From positions 186,001-250,000 of the forward strand of contig JAHZKX010000045.1 in the NCBI GenBank assembly GCA_022600195.1: a stretch of 64,000 bases of DNA, given 5' to 3'. Source of the DNA: Planctomycetota bacterium. Its GTDB lineage: Bacteria > Planctomycetota > Planctomycetia > Planctomycetales > Planctomycetaceae. How positions within the stretch are numbered: the first letter of the stretch is position 1; each line of letters opens with the position of its first letter. This document shows, one piece after another, positions 37,854 to 46,363 of this stretch. The translations under genes were made by a program, and so were the position numbers. A model generated the notes under the pieces. That model was not told where the DNA came from. It worked only from the letters and a program-made list of their open reading frames with translations, and searched no databases.

Positions 37854-38819
37854 ATGGAAACTAAAATGAGAATCAGTGATGCAGATCAAAAATCGGTAAT
37901 CGTTGCTGTTTGTGTTTTCACTGCAGGCTGGCTGGTGTTTGCGGCGAGCGCAGAGGCGCAGCAGAGCAAAAAAAGTCAAAAGAAACGGACCGCAGTTTCC
38001 AAGGTGGTAAAACCCGAAGCAAAACGATCCTCCCTGCTAATCAAGCAGACTTTTTATCCTGCTTTGACGCCGTTCGAACAGAAATTTCAGTCGAAACTGA
38101 ACGAAAAAGTGGAATTCAATTTCGTTGAAACGCCACTCGAAGAAGTCATCAAAAATTTTCAGGAGTTTTCTGGTGTCAGCTTTGTGGTATTGAAAGATCA
38201 TCTGGCAAATGAAGGTATCGCGCTGGATCAATCGATCACAGTTCCAATTCCAGAAATTTCACTCAAATCAGCATTGGCCCTGGTTTTGAATCCTTTAGGG
38301 TTAACTTATGTTATCGAGCGGGATTATGTGAAGATTACCTCAAAGTATGCGGCTGAAGAATTGCTGAAAACGAGAGTTTACCCGGTAGGAGATTACTGCC
38401 AGACCCCCGAGGATTATGACACATTGGAACAGGCGATCAAAAACGCCAGTCTGGGAAAGTGGAGTCCCTGGAAAAATCCCTTTGATGCGAGTAGCGACAC
38501 GTCGACCGGGACTGGTCGCGGATTATTCGAGGTCCCCAGCGGTAGGGGGAAGGGCTCCAGTGGCGGGCTTGAAGCTGACACGGTCGATGGTGACAACGGA
38601 GACCTTCCGGGACAACATGGTTCGGACAAGGGTAAGGAGAACACGCTTTCTCTTATTATTGGGGGAGGTCAAAGAGTACATATTCAAGAGAATACTGAAG
38701 GCACGATTTCTATCGTCATGCAGAGCAAGTCACTGGTGATCAGTCAGACTAATCAGATTCACGAAAAGATCGTTGAATTATTGACCCAGCTCAGACAGGC
38801 TCGTGCCGATCAGGAGTAG
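37854..38819 (+). CDS. STN-domain periplasmic protein 4 of the tandem array
   Basis: 321 residues, the longest copy. The signal region (METKMRISDADQKSVIVAV) resembles copy 2 and the body copy 3. The loop between NASLGKWS and EGTISIVMQSKSLVISQ is enlarged to about 85 residues and is rich in Gly, Ser, Asp and Lys. The ribosome-site/start region, GGAGTCGACG before ATGGAAACTAA, is identical to that of copy 2. The stop is TAG. A strong hairpin follows at 38835. Confidence 0.8.
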   Translation: METKMRISDADQKSVIVAVCVFTAGWLVFAASAEAQQSKKSQKKRTAVSKVVKPEAKRSSLLIKQTFYPALTPFEQKFQSKLNEKVEFNFVETPLEEVIKNFQEFSGVSFVVLKDHLANEGIALDQSITVPIPEISLKSALALVLNPLGLTYVIERDYVKITSKYAAEELLKTRVYPVGDYCQTPEDYDTLEQAIKNASLGKWSPWKNPFDASSDTSTGTGRGLFEVPSGRGKGSSGGLEADTVDGDNGDLPGQHGSDKGKENTLSLIIGGGQRVHIQENTEGTISIVMQSKSLVISQTNQIHEKIVELLTQLRQARADQE

Positions 38820-38834
38820 ATAGCAGATCAAACT

Positions 38835-38886
38835 CTGATGCAGGCTGGTGAAACTCCAGCCTGCATCAGGGAGACTCTATTTTTTG
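38835..38886 (+). terminator. Terminator hairpin at the end of the STN array
   Basis: Fourteen-base perfect arms (38835-38848 and 38856-38869) enclose a 7-base loop. A T6 run begins 10 bases after the stem. It lies between two convergent genes and may serve the + strand array mainly. Confidence 0.75.
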
Positions 38887-41800
38887 CGGTTGGGTGTACG
38901 GCTCATGATGTAAGAAAAGAGGTCTTTGACCTGTTGGTCCGTCAGGTTTTTGGTAAGACCGTCGGGCATGAGTGACAGGTCGAGGGCTTTGAGTTCTTCG
39001 ATCTCCTCTTTGTTGATCAGGATCGCCTGTCCTTTGACGTCTTTTAATGTCAAAGTTTTTGTGGTCTGTTCGTCAATCAGACCGGTGACGGTTCGGCCAT
39101 CGTCGGTCACGACGAGGAAGTTGGTGAATTCTTCTCGAATGGCGGCACTTGGATCGACCACCGCGAGCAGCATGAAGTTCAGGTTATCGCGTTCGTAACC
39201 GGTCAGTTTGGGGCCTGCCTTGCCACCTTCACCAAACAGGGTATGGCAGACGGCACACGATTTGGTAAACAAGGCTTTTCCGGAAGTCAAATCGCCGCCA
39301 CCTGATTTAACAAGCTTCGCGACGCGTTTCATTTCCTGCTGTTTTTCTTTGGGAGAGGTTCCTCGAATTTTGCCCCAATGTTTTTTGATGCCGTCTTTGA
39401 TTTCCGGGTCATCGTGCAGCGCCATTTGCTGTACGACATCCAGCGGAACCGTATTGGCTTTGATGCGCCAGGCATTGATTTCATTCAGGAATTGCTTGCT
39501 CCAGGCTTTGCGGCTGGCCAACACGCGCTGTGCAGTGCTGCGCACATCATGTTCGTCGAGCAGTGTGCTGTGATAACGACCTAGAATGCTTTTTCCGATT
39601 GAGGGGTTATTGAAATTCATCAACGCCTGTAGTGCGACTCGTTTTAAAGAGTGTGTGTCGGAGCCGCTTAAAGATAAAATCGACGTTAAAGGACCGATGG
39701 CCTGTTTGGTTTTGAGTTGTCCCAGGATTTCGATGTAGGTTAATCGCGTTGGTCTGTCTGCGTTTTTGTCGGCGATGATTTTGAGCGCACGGCTGGTGGC
39801 CGCTTTGTCTCCCAGACGAAGTGCGAGCGCGAGATCAGATTCACCCAGCGTCTTCTGGTATTCTGCCAGACCTTTGCTCAGTTCTTCGGGAAGGTTATCA
39901 ATTTTCTGGCCGCGGAACGCTTCCAGCATTCCCACCATCAGTTTTTGTTTATGTTCGGCTGAAGGCGCCAGCTTGAGCAGTTTGGCGCACATTGCATAAT
40001 TCTCATCGCCGCCGGCCATCGCATAGCGTTGCATGATGCGTTCCAGGATATAGTTCTTGACCATTTCGACCTGCCAGAAATCGGGCCGGGAGAATAATCG
40101 TAGGACCACATCACGGTCAGAGGTCGCTTTGCTTTCGATGGCCCACCATAACAGGAGTGGGATATGCAGATCTTCGAGATCTTCTTCGCGCTGTAATAAT
40201 TCAGCGGTAATTGCGAGCCCCGCTTCTGCAGGAAAACGTTTGGCGGAAGAGGCCAGTTGTGAACGTACTTCGGCATACGGTTCGGTTTTGGCTTGCTGTA
40301 CCAGCGTTTGAGCGAGCTTGTTCGTCATCTGGTGTGAATCGCCGAGCAGTCGGATGGTCCAGCGGCGAATGTGTTGATCGCGATGGCCTAACAGTTCGAG
40401 TGCCAGATTGACATCGAAGGCGCCCAACTGGTTCAAAGCCCAGAGTGCTTCCAGCGCACGGTCATCGCTTTCACTTTTCACAATTTTCAGCAGGGACGGA
40501 ATCATTGACTGATCGGCGCGCTCGCCGATGACCTGAACTGCTTTCTGACGGAACCATTTGTTGGTGTGTCCCAGTGTTGTCAGCAGTTCTTCGTTGGTCT
40601 GCTTCGAGAGGTCAAACGGTTTGAGAGGTTTGAAATTGTTTGGTTTCAAACGATAAATGCGTCCGCTGGTTTTGTGCCAGTTATCGCGTGGGTCAACGTG
40701 CGTCAGGCGGCTGTCGTACCAGTCGGCCAGATAAACGCAGCCATCAGGGCCGACTTTGATATCAACGGGACGGAACCAGCGATCCTGCGTTAATACAATT
40801 GGCGGCATATCTTCGGTTCGATACGTTGATGTATCGGGAATCAGTTGGCTGGCCATCACGCGGTTGTGCAGTGAATTTGCAGCGAAGACGGCACCATTAT
40901 ATTTTGCAGGGAAGGTTCCCCCTTCATAGATGGAAAATGTCTGGCTGAAACGTTCCATATACCCTTTATGCCGCATGTGTTCGTAATAGCCGAAGGCGTA
41001 AGAGTTGGTTAACGGGCCGTGTTTGCCCCAGTTCTTTTTGGCGTACCCGCCTTGCGCGTAATGCATGCCGCGTGTACTGCCGTTATTGGTTCCGGAAAAG
41101 ACGCGGCCTTTGGAATCGATTTCGACACTGAATGTGTTGCCGCCCCCCTCCGCATAAATTTCGAAGATTTTGGTTTCGGGATGATAACGCCAGATCATCT
41201 GGCCTTTGAAGTGTACCCTTTTGGTGACTGCCGAACTGACGGTTCCTGTCGTTGTGCTGCCGTTGGCACCGTAGAGCCAACCATCGGGGCCCCATTTGAT
41301 GCTGTTGGCAACAGAGTGTGTGTCTTCGAGTCCAAAACCGGAAAGATGCACTTCGGGATCACCATCGGGAATGTCATCGCCATTGGCATCGGGATAAAAC
41401 AGGAGGTAGGGTGGATTCAAGACCCAGATGCCACCTTTGCCTACGGTGACGGCGGAGACAATATTCAGTCCGGTAATGACATCTTTGACTTTGTCAAAAG
41501 AACCATCTCCGTTGGTATCTTCGAGTACCGAAATTTTGTCGGCCCCTTTGAAATGATTGGGTGGAGGCGGAGGAACTTTATCGAAGACGGCTCGTAAATA
41601 CTGGTCATACTTGATGACCTTTAAGCCGGCGGGAAACGGGTATTGCAGATATTGCACGACCCACATCCGCCCACGATGATCGAAACTCATATACAGTGGC
41701 TGCATGACTTCGGGCTCAGACGCGATGCTTTCCATCTCGAAATCCTGATGCACCTGAAACAGTTTGACTGCTTCTTCGGGGGGGGTCGGGTCAGATTCAT

Positions 41801-42740
41801 CGCCGACTTCCCCGCGGCCTTTGAACGATTTCATGACTTTATCGACTTCGGCGTTGGCGGCGATATCTTTTTTGAATCGATTTCGTGTTATTTTACCGGC
41901 GACGTCGACTTGAGGTGGAGTTTGTTTCAGGCACCAGTAGACGGCGTTGACCAGTGTGTGAGTAAAGGTGATACTTTTGAAATCGCTGAGGTGTCCCAGT
42001 GATGTGTAGAAAACGCGTGATTTTTTAGAGGTGTTTGTCCAGGCGACGGGCATCTGTACCGGTTGTCCGTCAACGCGGGCCAAGCCGCGCAGTAAGATTT
42101 TAGTCGAACGTTTCAGATTGATACTTTTATACATGGAACCTTTGCTGCGGAAATATTTATTGCGAACGGTCGCCATGATGGGGTCCTGTTCGGCCCGCAA
42201 TTGTGTGGTGACGTCGGTGGGAGTTTTATTGTTGAAGTCGCCTGCATATTCTCCGCCGAGAACTTCTTTATCGAAATCTTTCCACTCCACATAGCCGTCA
42301 GCCGGCTGACCTTTACTGAGTGAGAACCCGTGGCTCGTCGTTCGCAATGCCATCAAAGGTTTACCGGAATCGAGGTACTCTCGAATCAGTTTCATCTGCG
42401 CGGTCGGCAATGTTTTTCGGCGAACGCTTAGAAACAGCAGGTCGGCTTGTTTGATGATATCCAGGCCGGGAAAGGAATTGGGATCCTGTTTGTCAGCGAA
42501 CACAAACTGCGTGCGGAATCCCAAAGGCTGCAAATGCGCTTTTGCAAAAGCGGGCAGGCTTTCTGATGTTTTGTAGCCTTCTTCGCCAATCATGAATACG
42601 ATTAAGGGTTGATCGGCGGGTGAAGCGGCCTGCTTTTCAGACTGTTTTTCCTGACCTGACAGCGAGAAACAGGTCAGTCCACAGAAACTGAAAAACGCAA
42701 ACAGACAGAACGTGTACTTCAGAAAACCTCTGTTGAGCAT
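38877..42740 (-). CDS. Giant secreted PVC-type cytochrome: ThuA + propeller + HEAT + heme domain
   Basis: An exported protein of about 1287 residues. After the signal peptide comes a ThuA-like domain (about 40-280; ESLPAFAKAHL, ADLLFLSVRRK, RTTSHGFSL, VFYTSLGHLSDF). Next is a PVC dehydrogenase-like beta-propeller (about 330-720; FDHRGRMWVVQYLQYPFPAG, GPDGWLYGANGST, KVGPDGCVYLADWYDSRLTH). HEAT-like repeats (about 740-1120) and a C-terminal cytochrome c domain with CAVCH (GKALFTKSCAVCHTLFG) follow. The tail PSAAIREEFTNFLVVTDDGRTVTGL is typical of the PVC heme-binding family. A role in periplasmic oxidation of carbohydrates is inferred. The ResB-CcsA protein could mature it. ATG 42740 is chosen over the GTG at 42761. 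The stop is TAG. Confidence 0.88.
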   Translation of the reverse strand: MLNRGFLKYTFCLFAFFSFCGLTCFSLSGQEKQSEKQAASPADQPLIVFMIGEEGYKTSESLPAFAKAHLQPLGFRTQFVFADKQDPNSFPGLDIIKQADLLFLSVRRKTLPTAQMKLIREYLDSGKPLMALRTTSHGFSLSKGQPADGYVEWKDFDKEVLGGEYAGDFNNKTPTDVTTQLRAEQDPIMATVRNKYFRSKGSMYKSINLKRSTKILLRGLARVDGQPVQMPVAWTNTSKKSRVFYTSLGHLSDFKSITFTHTLVNAVYWCLKQTPPQVDVAGKITRNRFKKDIAANAEVDKVMKSFKGRGEVGDESDPTPPEEAVKLFQVHQDFEMESIASEPEVMQPLYMSFDHRGRMWVVQYLQYPFPAGLKVIKYDQYLRAVFDKVPPPPPNHFKGADKISVLEDTNGDGSFDKVKDVITGLNIVSAVTVGKGGIWVLNPPYLLFYPDANGDDIPDGDPEVHLSGFGLEDTHSVANSIKWGPDGWLYGANGSTTTGTVSSAVTKRVHFKGQMIWRYHPETKIFEIYAEGGGNTFSVEIDSKGRVFSGTNNGSTRGMHYAQGGYAKKNWGKHGPLTNSYAFGYYEHMRHKGYMERFSQTFSIYEGGTFPAKYNGAVFAANSLHNRVMASQLIPDTSTYRTEDMPPIVLTQDRWFRPVDIKVGPDGCVYLADWYDSRLTHVDPRDNWHKTSGRIYRLKPNNFKPLKPFDLSKQTNEELLTTLGHTNKWFRQKAVQVIGERADQSMIPSLLKIVKSESDDRALEALWALNQLGAFDVNLALELLGHRDQHIRRWTIRLLGDSHQMTNKLAQTLVQQAKTEPYAEVRSQLASSAKRFPAEAGLAITAELLQREEDLEDLHIPLLLWWAIESKATSDRDVVLRLFSRPDFWQVEMVKNYILERIMQRYAMAGGDENYAMCAKLLKLAPSAEHKQKLMVGMLEAFRGQKIDNLPEELSKGLAEYQKTLGESDLALALRLGDKAATSRALKIIADKNADRPTRLTYIEILGQLKTKQAIGPLTSILSLSGSDTHSLKRVALQALMNFNNPSIGKSILGRYHSTLLDEHDVRSTAQRVLASRKAWSKQFLNEINAWRIKANTVPLDVVQQMALHDDPEIKDGIKKHWGKIRGTSPKEKQQEMKRVAKLVKSGGGDLTSGKALFTKSCAVCHTLFGEGGKAGPKLTGYERDNLNFMLLAVVDPSAAIREEFTNFLVVTDDGRTVTGLIDEQTTKTLTLKDVKGQAILINKEEIEELKALDLSLMPDGLTKNLTDQQVKDLFSYIMSRTPNRKK

Positions 42741-42930
42741 GGTGGATTTCTTCTTGATCACTAAAACTAAAGGAAACTAATTAAAGGCTGATTTCTCATC
42801 ATAACAGCCCGATTATGGCTCTGTCACCCGACAATCGTGACTTTTATGAAGAAGATCCGGGGTTGAGATCTTGTAAGAGACGGCGGTGTGAAAAATTTGT
42901 AAGTCATAGAAATAGAATGTTTTATGTGAC

Positions 42931-44424
42931 TTACTTTGGCGATTTTGGATTTGGATGTGGCTTGGTTGCGGCCGCATTACCAGGCGTACGATGCACAACC
43001 AGAGTGCCTGAGCGAAACGCAATCGGCAAATTCCAGGGGTACTGTGTTTGCAGCTGCTTCGGGAATGCGGGGGGATAACTATTAATCCCCAACGGCCCGT
43101 TTTCTTTGGCCTGATTCGAGAATAATCCCGCTGACATCAAATTCGTTAATACAAACCGCTGCTGGCTTTCTAGGAGTGTCTTTTTTATTTGAGATCGTTT
43201 TGAAGGAAAGTAGTTTGTATGAGTGTTTGAATAAACATAACGCGTGGAGGGTTCCAGGTTGAGGTCACGATAGAGATGTACCAGGTCATTGCTGTGGCAA
43301 GTGACTTCATAATCCCCGGCCTTCTGCTGTTCAAGAAATTCACCGACACGTTCGAGATCTTTCCAGTCAGGAAATGGAATCTGTGCAAGCTGATTGCGAA
43401 TTTCATTCGTGCTGCCATTTTTGAGACAGTCAGACCAGAGCATGATTTTTTCAGGTTTTAACGCCGGGGACAGGTATAAAGCGAGGCAGACAAAACTATA
43501 AGCCAACACTTTGTGAAATGTGACGTTGTGTCTGGCACAGTGAAACCAGAGTGTCATAAAGGCGATTCCGAGAAGGAGCGGTGGTACGTGAATGTAATCA
43601 AACGGGTGTTGTAAGATGAGGACCTGTAAGCACCAGGCGAGATAAAGTGTTGCCAGTAATTTCAGTCGAATGAGATTGGGTCGGTCAGGAATAAAATTCA
43701 TTTTGAAAAGGGTAATGAGAGCCGTCGGAATCGCAAACAGATGCACGAGCCAGTAAGGGAACAGGCGAATTCCGAGATTCGTAATGAGCCCTTTGTTCCA
43801 AAGCACACTCCCGGAAGAAAGATATTCACGATTCCATTCCAACTGCATTTCCAGGAACCAGGGCCAGCTTGTGCTGGAAATGAGCCACGCAATTCCCATA
43901 GCACCGACGATTAAACCTCCTGTGAGCAGTCCCACCAGATCTTTAAGAGACCCTCGACGCGTCGATAGCATGAATAGAGAACAGATCCAGACAGCCAGTG
44001 CAGGAATCACCAGATGTGGTTTGATCCAGATGCCAGCACCCCAGATGAGCCCCTCCAGTGAAGCATGAAAGAAAATCGATTTTGTGGTAGGATTCGAGTT
44101 TGAGATTCGCTGTATTTGAAAGTACCTCATAGAGATTCCAGCGACAGCCGGGATAAGTAACCAGACATCCCGCTGCACGTGGCACCATTCTGAAACGGAA
44201 TAATACATGAGTACTAATACAAAACTGAGTTGAAAATATTTAGCCGCGATAAATCGCGCCAGTAAAATTACAATGAAAGAAAACAGTACAAGATCAAAGC
44301 TGCGGAGTGCTTCGGTGCTCCAACCAAACAGAGAACGCACACCCATATGAATCCAGACCACACCCGGGAAGTTCGGTTCGACCATGTCACGATACAATAC
44401 GCCCCCTTTGAGAACTGTTCGTGC
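42931..44424 (-). CDS. Polytopic membrane protein, main part behind an in-frame amber codon
   Basis: About 497 codons open after TAG 44425-44427. The first residues, ARTVLKGGVLYRDMVEPNFPG, match the loop after the first membrane helix in ArnT/PMT-type lipid-linked glycosyltransferases and related DUF membrane proteins. About nine hydrophobic segments follow (FDLVLFSFIVILLARF, LVGLLTGGLIVGAMGIAWLI and others). The C-terminal third is soluble and may be periplasmic (FLEQQKAGDYEVTCHSNDL). There is no good start near the front; TTG 44397 is the first candidate. With the 55-codon piece upstream the intact protein would be about 553 residues. Confidence 0.6.
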   Translation of the reverse strand, partial: ARTVLKGGVLYRDMVEPNFPGVVWIHMGVRSLFGWSTEALRSFDLVLFSFIVILLARFIAAKYFQLSFVLVLMYYSVSEWCHVQRDVWLLIPAVAGISMRYFQIQRISNSNPTTKSIFFHASLEGLIWGAGIWIKPHLVIPALAVWICSLFMLSTRRGSLKDLVGLLTGGLIVGAMGIAWLISSTSWPWFLEMQLEWNREYLSSGSVLWNKGLITNLGIRLFPYWLVHLFAIPTALITLFKMNFIPDRPNLIRLKLLATLYLAWCLQVLILQHPFDYIHVPPLLLGIAFMTLWFHCARHNVTFHKVLAYSFVCLALYLSPALKPEKIMLWSDCLKNGSTNEIRNQLAQIPFPDWKDLERVGEFLEQQKAGDYEVTCHSNDLVHLYRDLNLEPSTRYVYSNTHTNYFPSKRSQIKKTLLESQQRFVLTNLMSAGLFSNQAKENGPLGINSYPPAFPKQLQTQYPWNLPIAFRSGTLVVHRTPGNAAATKPHPNPKSPK

Positions 44425-44592
44425 CTAGATGTCGTAGTACGAAACATCATTTGTGACTGGCATGCAGATCAATTGCGGCGTGGCAGAAACGACTAACAGC
44501 AGAAGGGCCAGGCAAGCTAGAATTGACGAGCTCGACCAGGTCGGTGGGACGAGGTCAGTTTCCGAGTGTGTACCTGGATGAGTCGTAGACAT
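44425..44592 (-). pseudogene. First 55 codons of the same membrane protein, ending at TAG
   Basis: From ATG 44592 the frame reads MSTTHPGTHSETDL, then a membrane helix (SILACLALLLLVVSATPQLI), then VTNDVSYYDI and TAG at 44425-44427. The downstream ORF continues in the same frame without a gap. The combined reading (helix, DVSYYDI-x-ARTVLKGGVLYRD) is exactly the layout of the glycosyltransferase-like family's N-terminus. This argues strongly for one gene interrupted by an amber codon. Whether it is dead or read through cannot be told from the sequence. Confidence 0.65.
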
Positions 44593-44790
44593 GTTACTTT
44601 AATATCATGAAAAAGCAGTGGACCATACATTTTAACTCAGAGCAATCGTTTGTTACCAACCGATATCCTAAACGGGCTCAGAGACCATTCACCAGACTTT
44701 TTTATTCAACTCTGTGTAAAATAGCATAGATAATAGACCTTACATGACACACACTGATGAGGGATCCATTTTTAGAAGGTGATGAAAGTC

Positions 44791-45360
44791 ATGCCACGGT
44801 TTTACCAACTCCTGTTTTCGTTTTCCGTGTTGCCAGGCTCCTGGCTGGCAATGATGGGCGTGCATGAATTGGGACACGTCATCGGCGGAGTACTAACGGG
44901 TGGCACCGTGTCAGGTGTGGTGATGCATCCGTTGATGATTTCGCGAACTGATCTGTCCGTGAATCCTCATCCCGCAGTTGTCGTCTGGGCGGGGCCCTTG
45001 TTGGGGGTGTTGCTGCCTTTGGTATTGCTATTGGTGGCGCGCAAGCTGCGCTGGTCTCGGGCGAAACTCATTCAATTCTTTGTCGGTTTCTGTTTGATCG
45101 CCAACGGTGCCTATATCGCCGGCGGTTCCTGGGAGGGCATTGGCGATTGTTGTGTGATGCATCAAACGGGCACGCCACTCTGGCTGATGTGGGGCTTTGG
45201 ATTGCTGACGGTTCCGGTTGGTTTTTACTTATGGCATCGGCTGGGAACTTTACAGGACTGGTGGCGAATGCCCGAAAGCATGACTCCGCGCGCAGCATGG
45301 TCGGCGTTTCTGATTCTGGTTGCGATGATCGTGCTGATGGAGCTTTTTTCGGCGCGATAA
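44791..45360 (+). CDS. Small M50-like membrane zinc protease candidate
   Basis: A 189-residue membrane protein with about five hydrophobic segments. MGVHELGHVIGG near residue 28 is an HExxH zinc motif placed in a membrane helix, as in M50/site-2-type peptidases. VVVWAGPLLGVLLPL resembles the NPxxG-like second region, but the usual distal NPDG aspartate motif is not obvious, so activity is uncertain. ATG 44791 is chosen because AAGGTG lies 9 bases upstream; ATG 44782 is possible. Confidence 0.6.
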   Translation: MPRFYQLLFSFSVLPGSWLAMMGVHELGHVIGGVLTGGTVSGVVMHPLMISRTDLSVNPHPAVVVWAGPLLGVLLPLVLLLVARKLRWSRAKLIQFFVGFCLIANGAYIAGGSWEGIGDCCVMHQTGTPLWLMWGFGLLTVPVGFYLWHRLGTLQDWWRMPESMTPRAAWSAFLILVAMIVLMELFSAR

Positions 45361-45394
45361 CGAACTCGAGTTTGTTTCTCTGCGTGCTCCGATT

Positions 45395-46030
45395 CTAGAG
45401 GAAATCTGAGAAATCGACCTCGCCTGTGATGAGATGGTAGTAGGCCGACACGATTTTGACTCCGCGAGCTTTGGCGATGATGGGAGAACGCGTTCTCAAT
45501 TCTTTCGCATTCAGCCGGGCGTTTTCTTTGACGGTCGCTGTAAGCCGGTCTTTCTTATGAATTTTTTTCTTGTCCGTCGCGGCGATGGCGGGGTTGATAT
45601 GGGCCAGGAGACTGTTGAGGTTGTAGCCCAGGTCAAGCGTGTTGTTTGCATTGGCAATCGCCGCGTTCACCGCTCCACAACTTTCGTGTCCTACCACCAC
45701 GATGAGGTTCGTGTTCAGCTCGGAAACAGCGTACTCGATACTGGCGATTGAAGTGGTATCGGCGATGTTTCCCGCAACGCGAATGACGAACAATTCGTCC
45801 AATCCAGCATTAAACATGATCTCGGGAGAAACCCGGCTATCCGCACAGGACAAAATTGCGGCGTAAGGCTTCTGGCCGTTAGCGAAGTCGGCTCGTTCCT
45901 CCTCGGTCTGGTAGTTGATTGGGTCGTGTCCGAGATATCTCTGGTTACCCTTCTTGAGCTTTACCAGTGCGGCATTCGCTGACAGTTTGTTCTTTTTCTT
46001 AACCGGGGTCTTGCTTGCTCTCTTCGCCAT
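45395..46030 (-). CDS. Beta-class carbonic anhydrase
   Basis: A zinc enzyme interconverting CO2 and bicarbonate, 211 residues. The zinc ligands are visible: Cys and the Asp-Arg dyad in AAILSCADSRVSPE, then His and Cys in VVVGHESCGAVNAA. VIRVAGN and SIEYAVSEL are also family-typical. A basic N-terminal tail (KRASKTPVKKKNK) precedes the fold. ATG 46030 has GGAGAGAG upstream and is preferred to 46078. No signal peptide, so it is probably cytoplasmic. The stop is TAG. Confidence 0.9.
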   Translation of the reverse strand: MAKRASKTPVKKKNKLSANAALVKLKKGNQRYLGHDPINYQTEEERADFANGQKPYAAILSCADSRVSPEIMFNAGLDELFVIRVAGNIADTTSIASIEYAVSELNTNLIVVVGHESCGAVNAAIANANNTLDLGYNLNSLLAHINPAIAATDKKKIHKKDRLTATVKENARLNAKELRTRSPIIAKARGVKIVSAYYHLITGEVDFSDFL

Positions 46031-46363
46031 GTTATCTCTCTCCGCAGAATGATTCAGTTCAGTCGTTTGGCACATCAAAAAAGGTGCCTTGGTTTAAAAC
46101 AGTCTCTGGATAATATCGCTATCCAGTTCGCAGAATTGTAGCCTAGCATGCGAACGGGATTCTGTCATTACCTGAATGAGAAAAAAATTGCTGTTTGATT
46201 GTAGCGCTTGATTGAGGGCGAAACCCCGTTTCCGATACTGATTGTGGTGTTCAAGTCAAAGGTGCGTTTTTTGATGCGATCACGAAATCGGGTTTGCTTC
46301 TCTGCGTGCTGGTCTGATATTGTGGGGTTTCATCAGAATCAGTTCCTCAGGAGAATATTCAAT
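46031..46363. other. Divergent intergenic region between carbonic anhydrase and esterase
   Basis: About 330 bases shared by two divergent genes. I see no further reading frame with support, and no clear promoter hexamer pair or operator. Confidence 0.4.

Noticed and set aside
16851-44427. Global reassignment of UAG to an amino acid
   Set aside because: TAG is the natural stop of several intact genes in the window (for example at 14903, 38819, 38877 and 45395), so only local read-through or mutation is possible.
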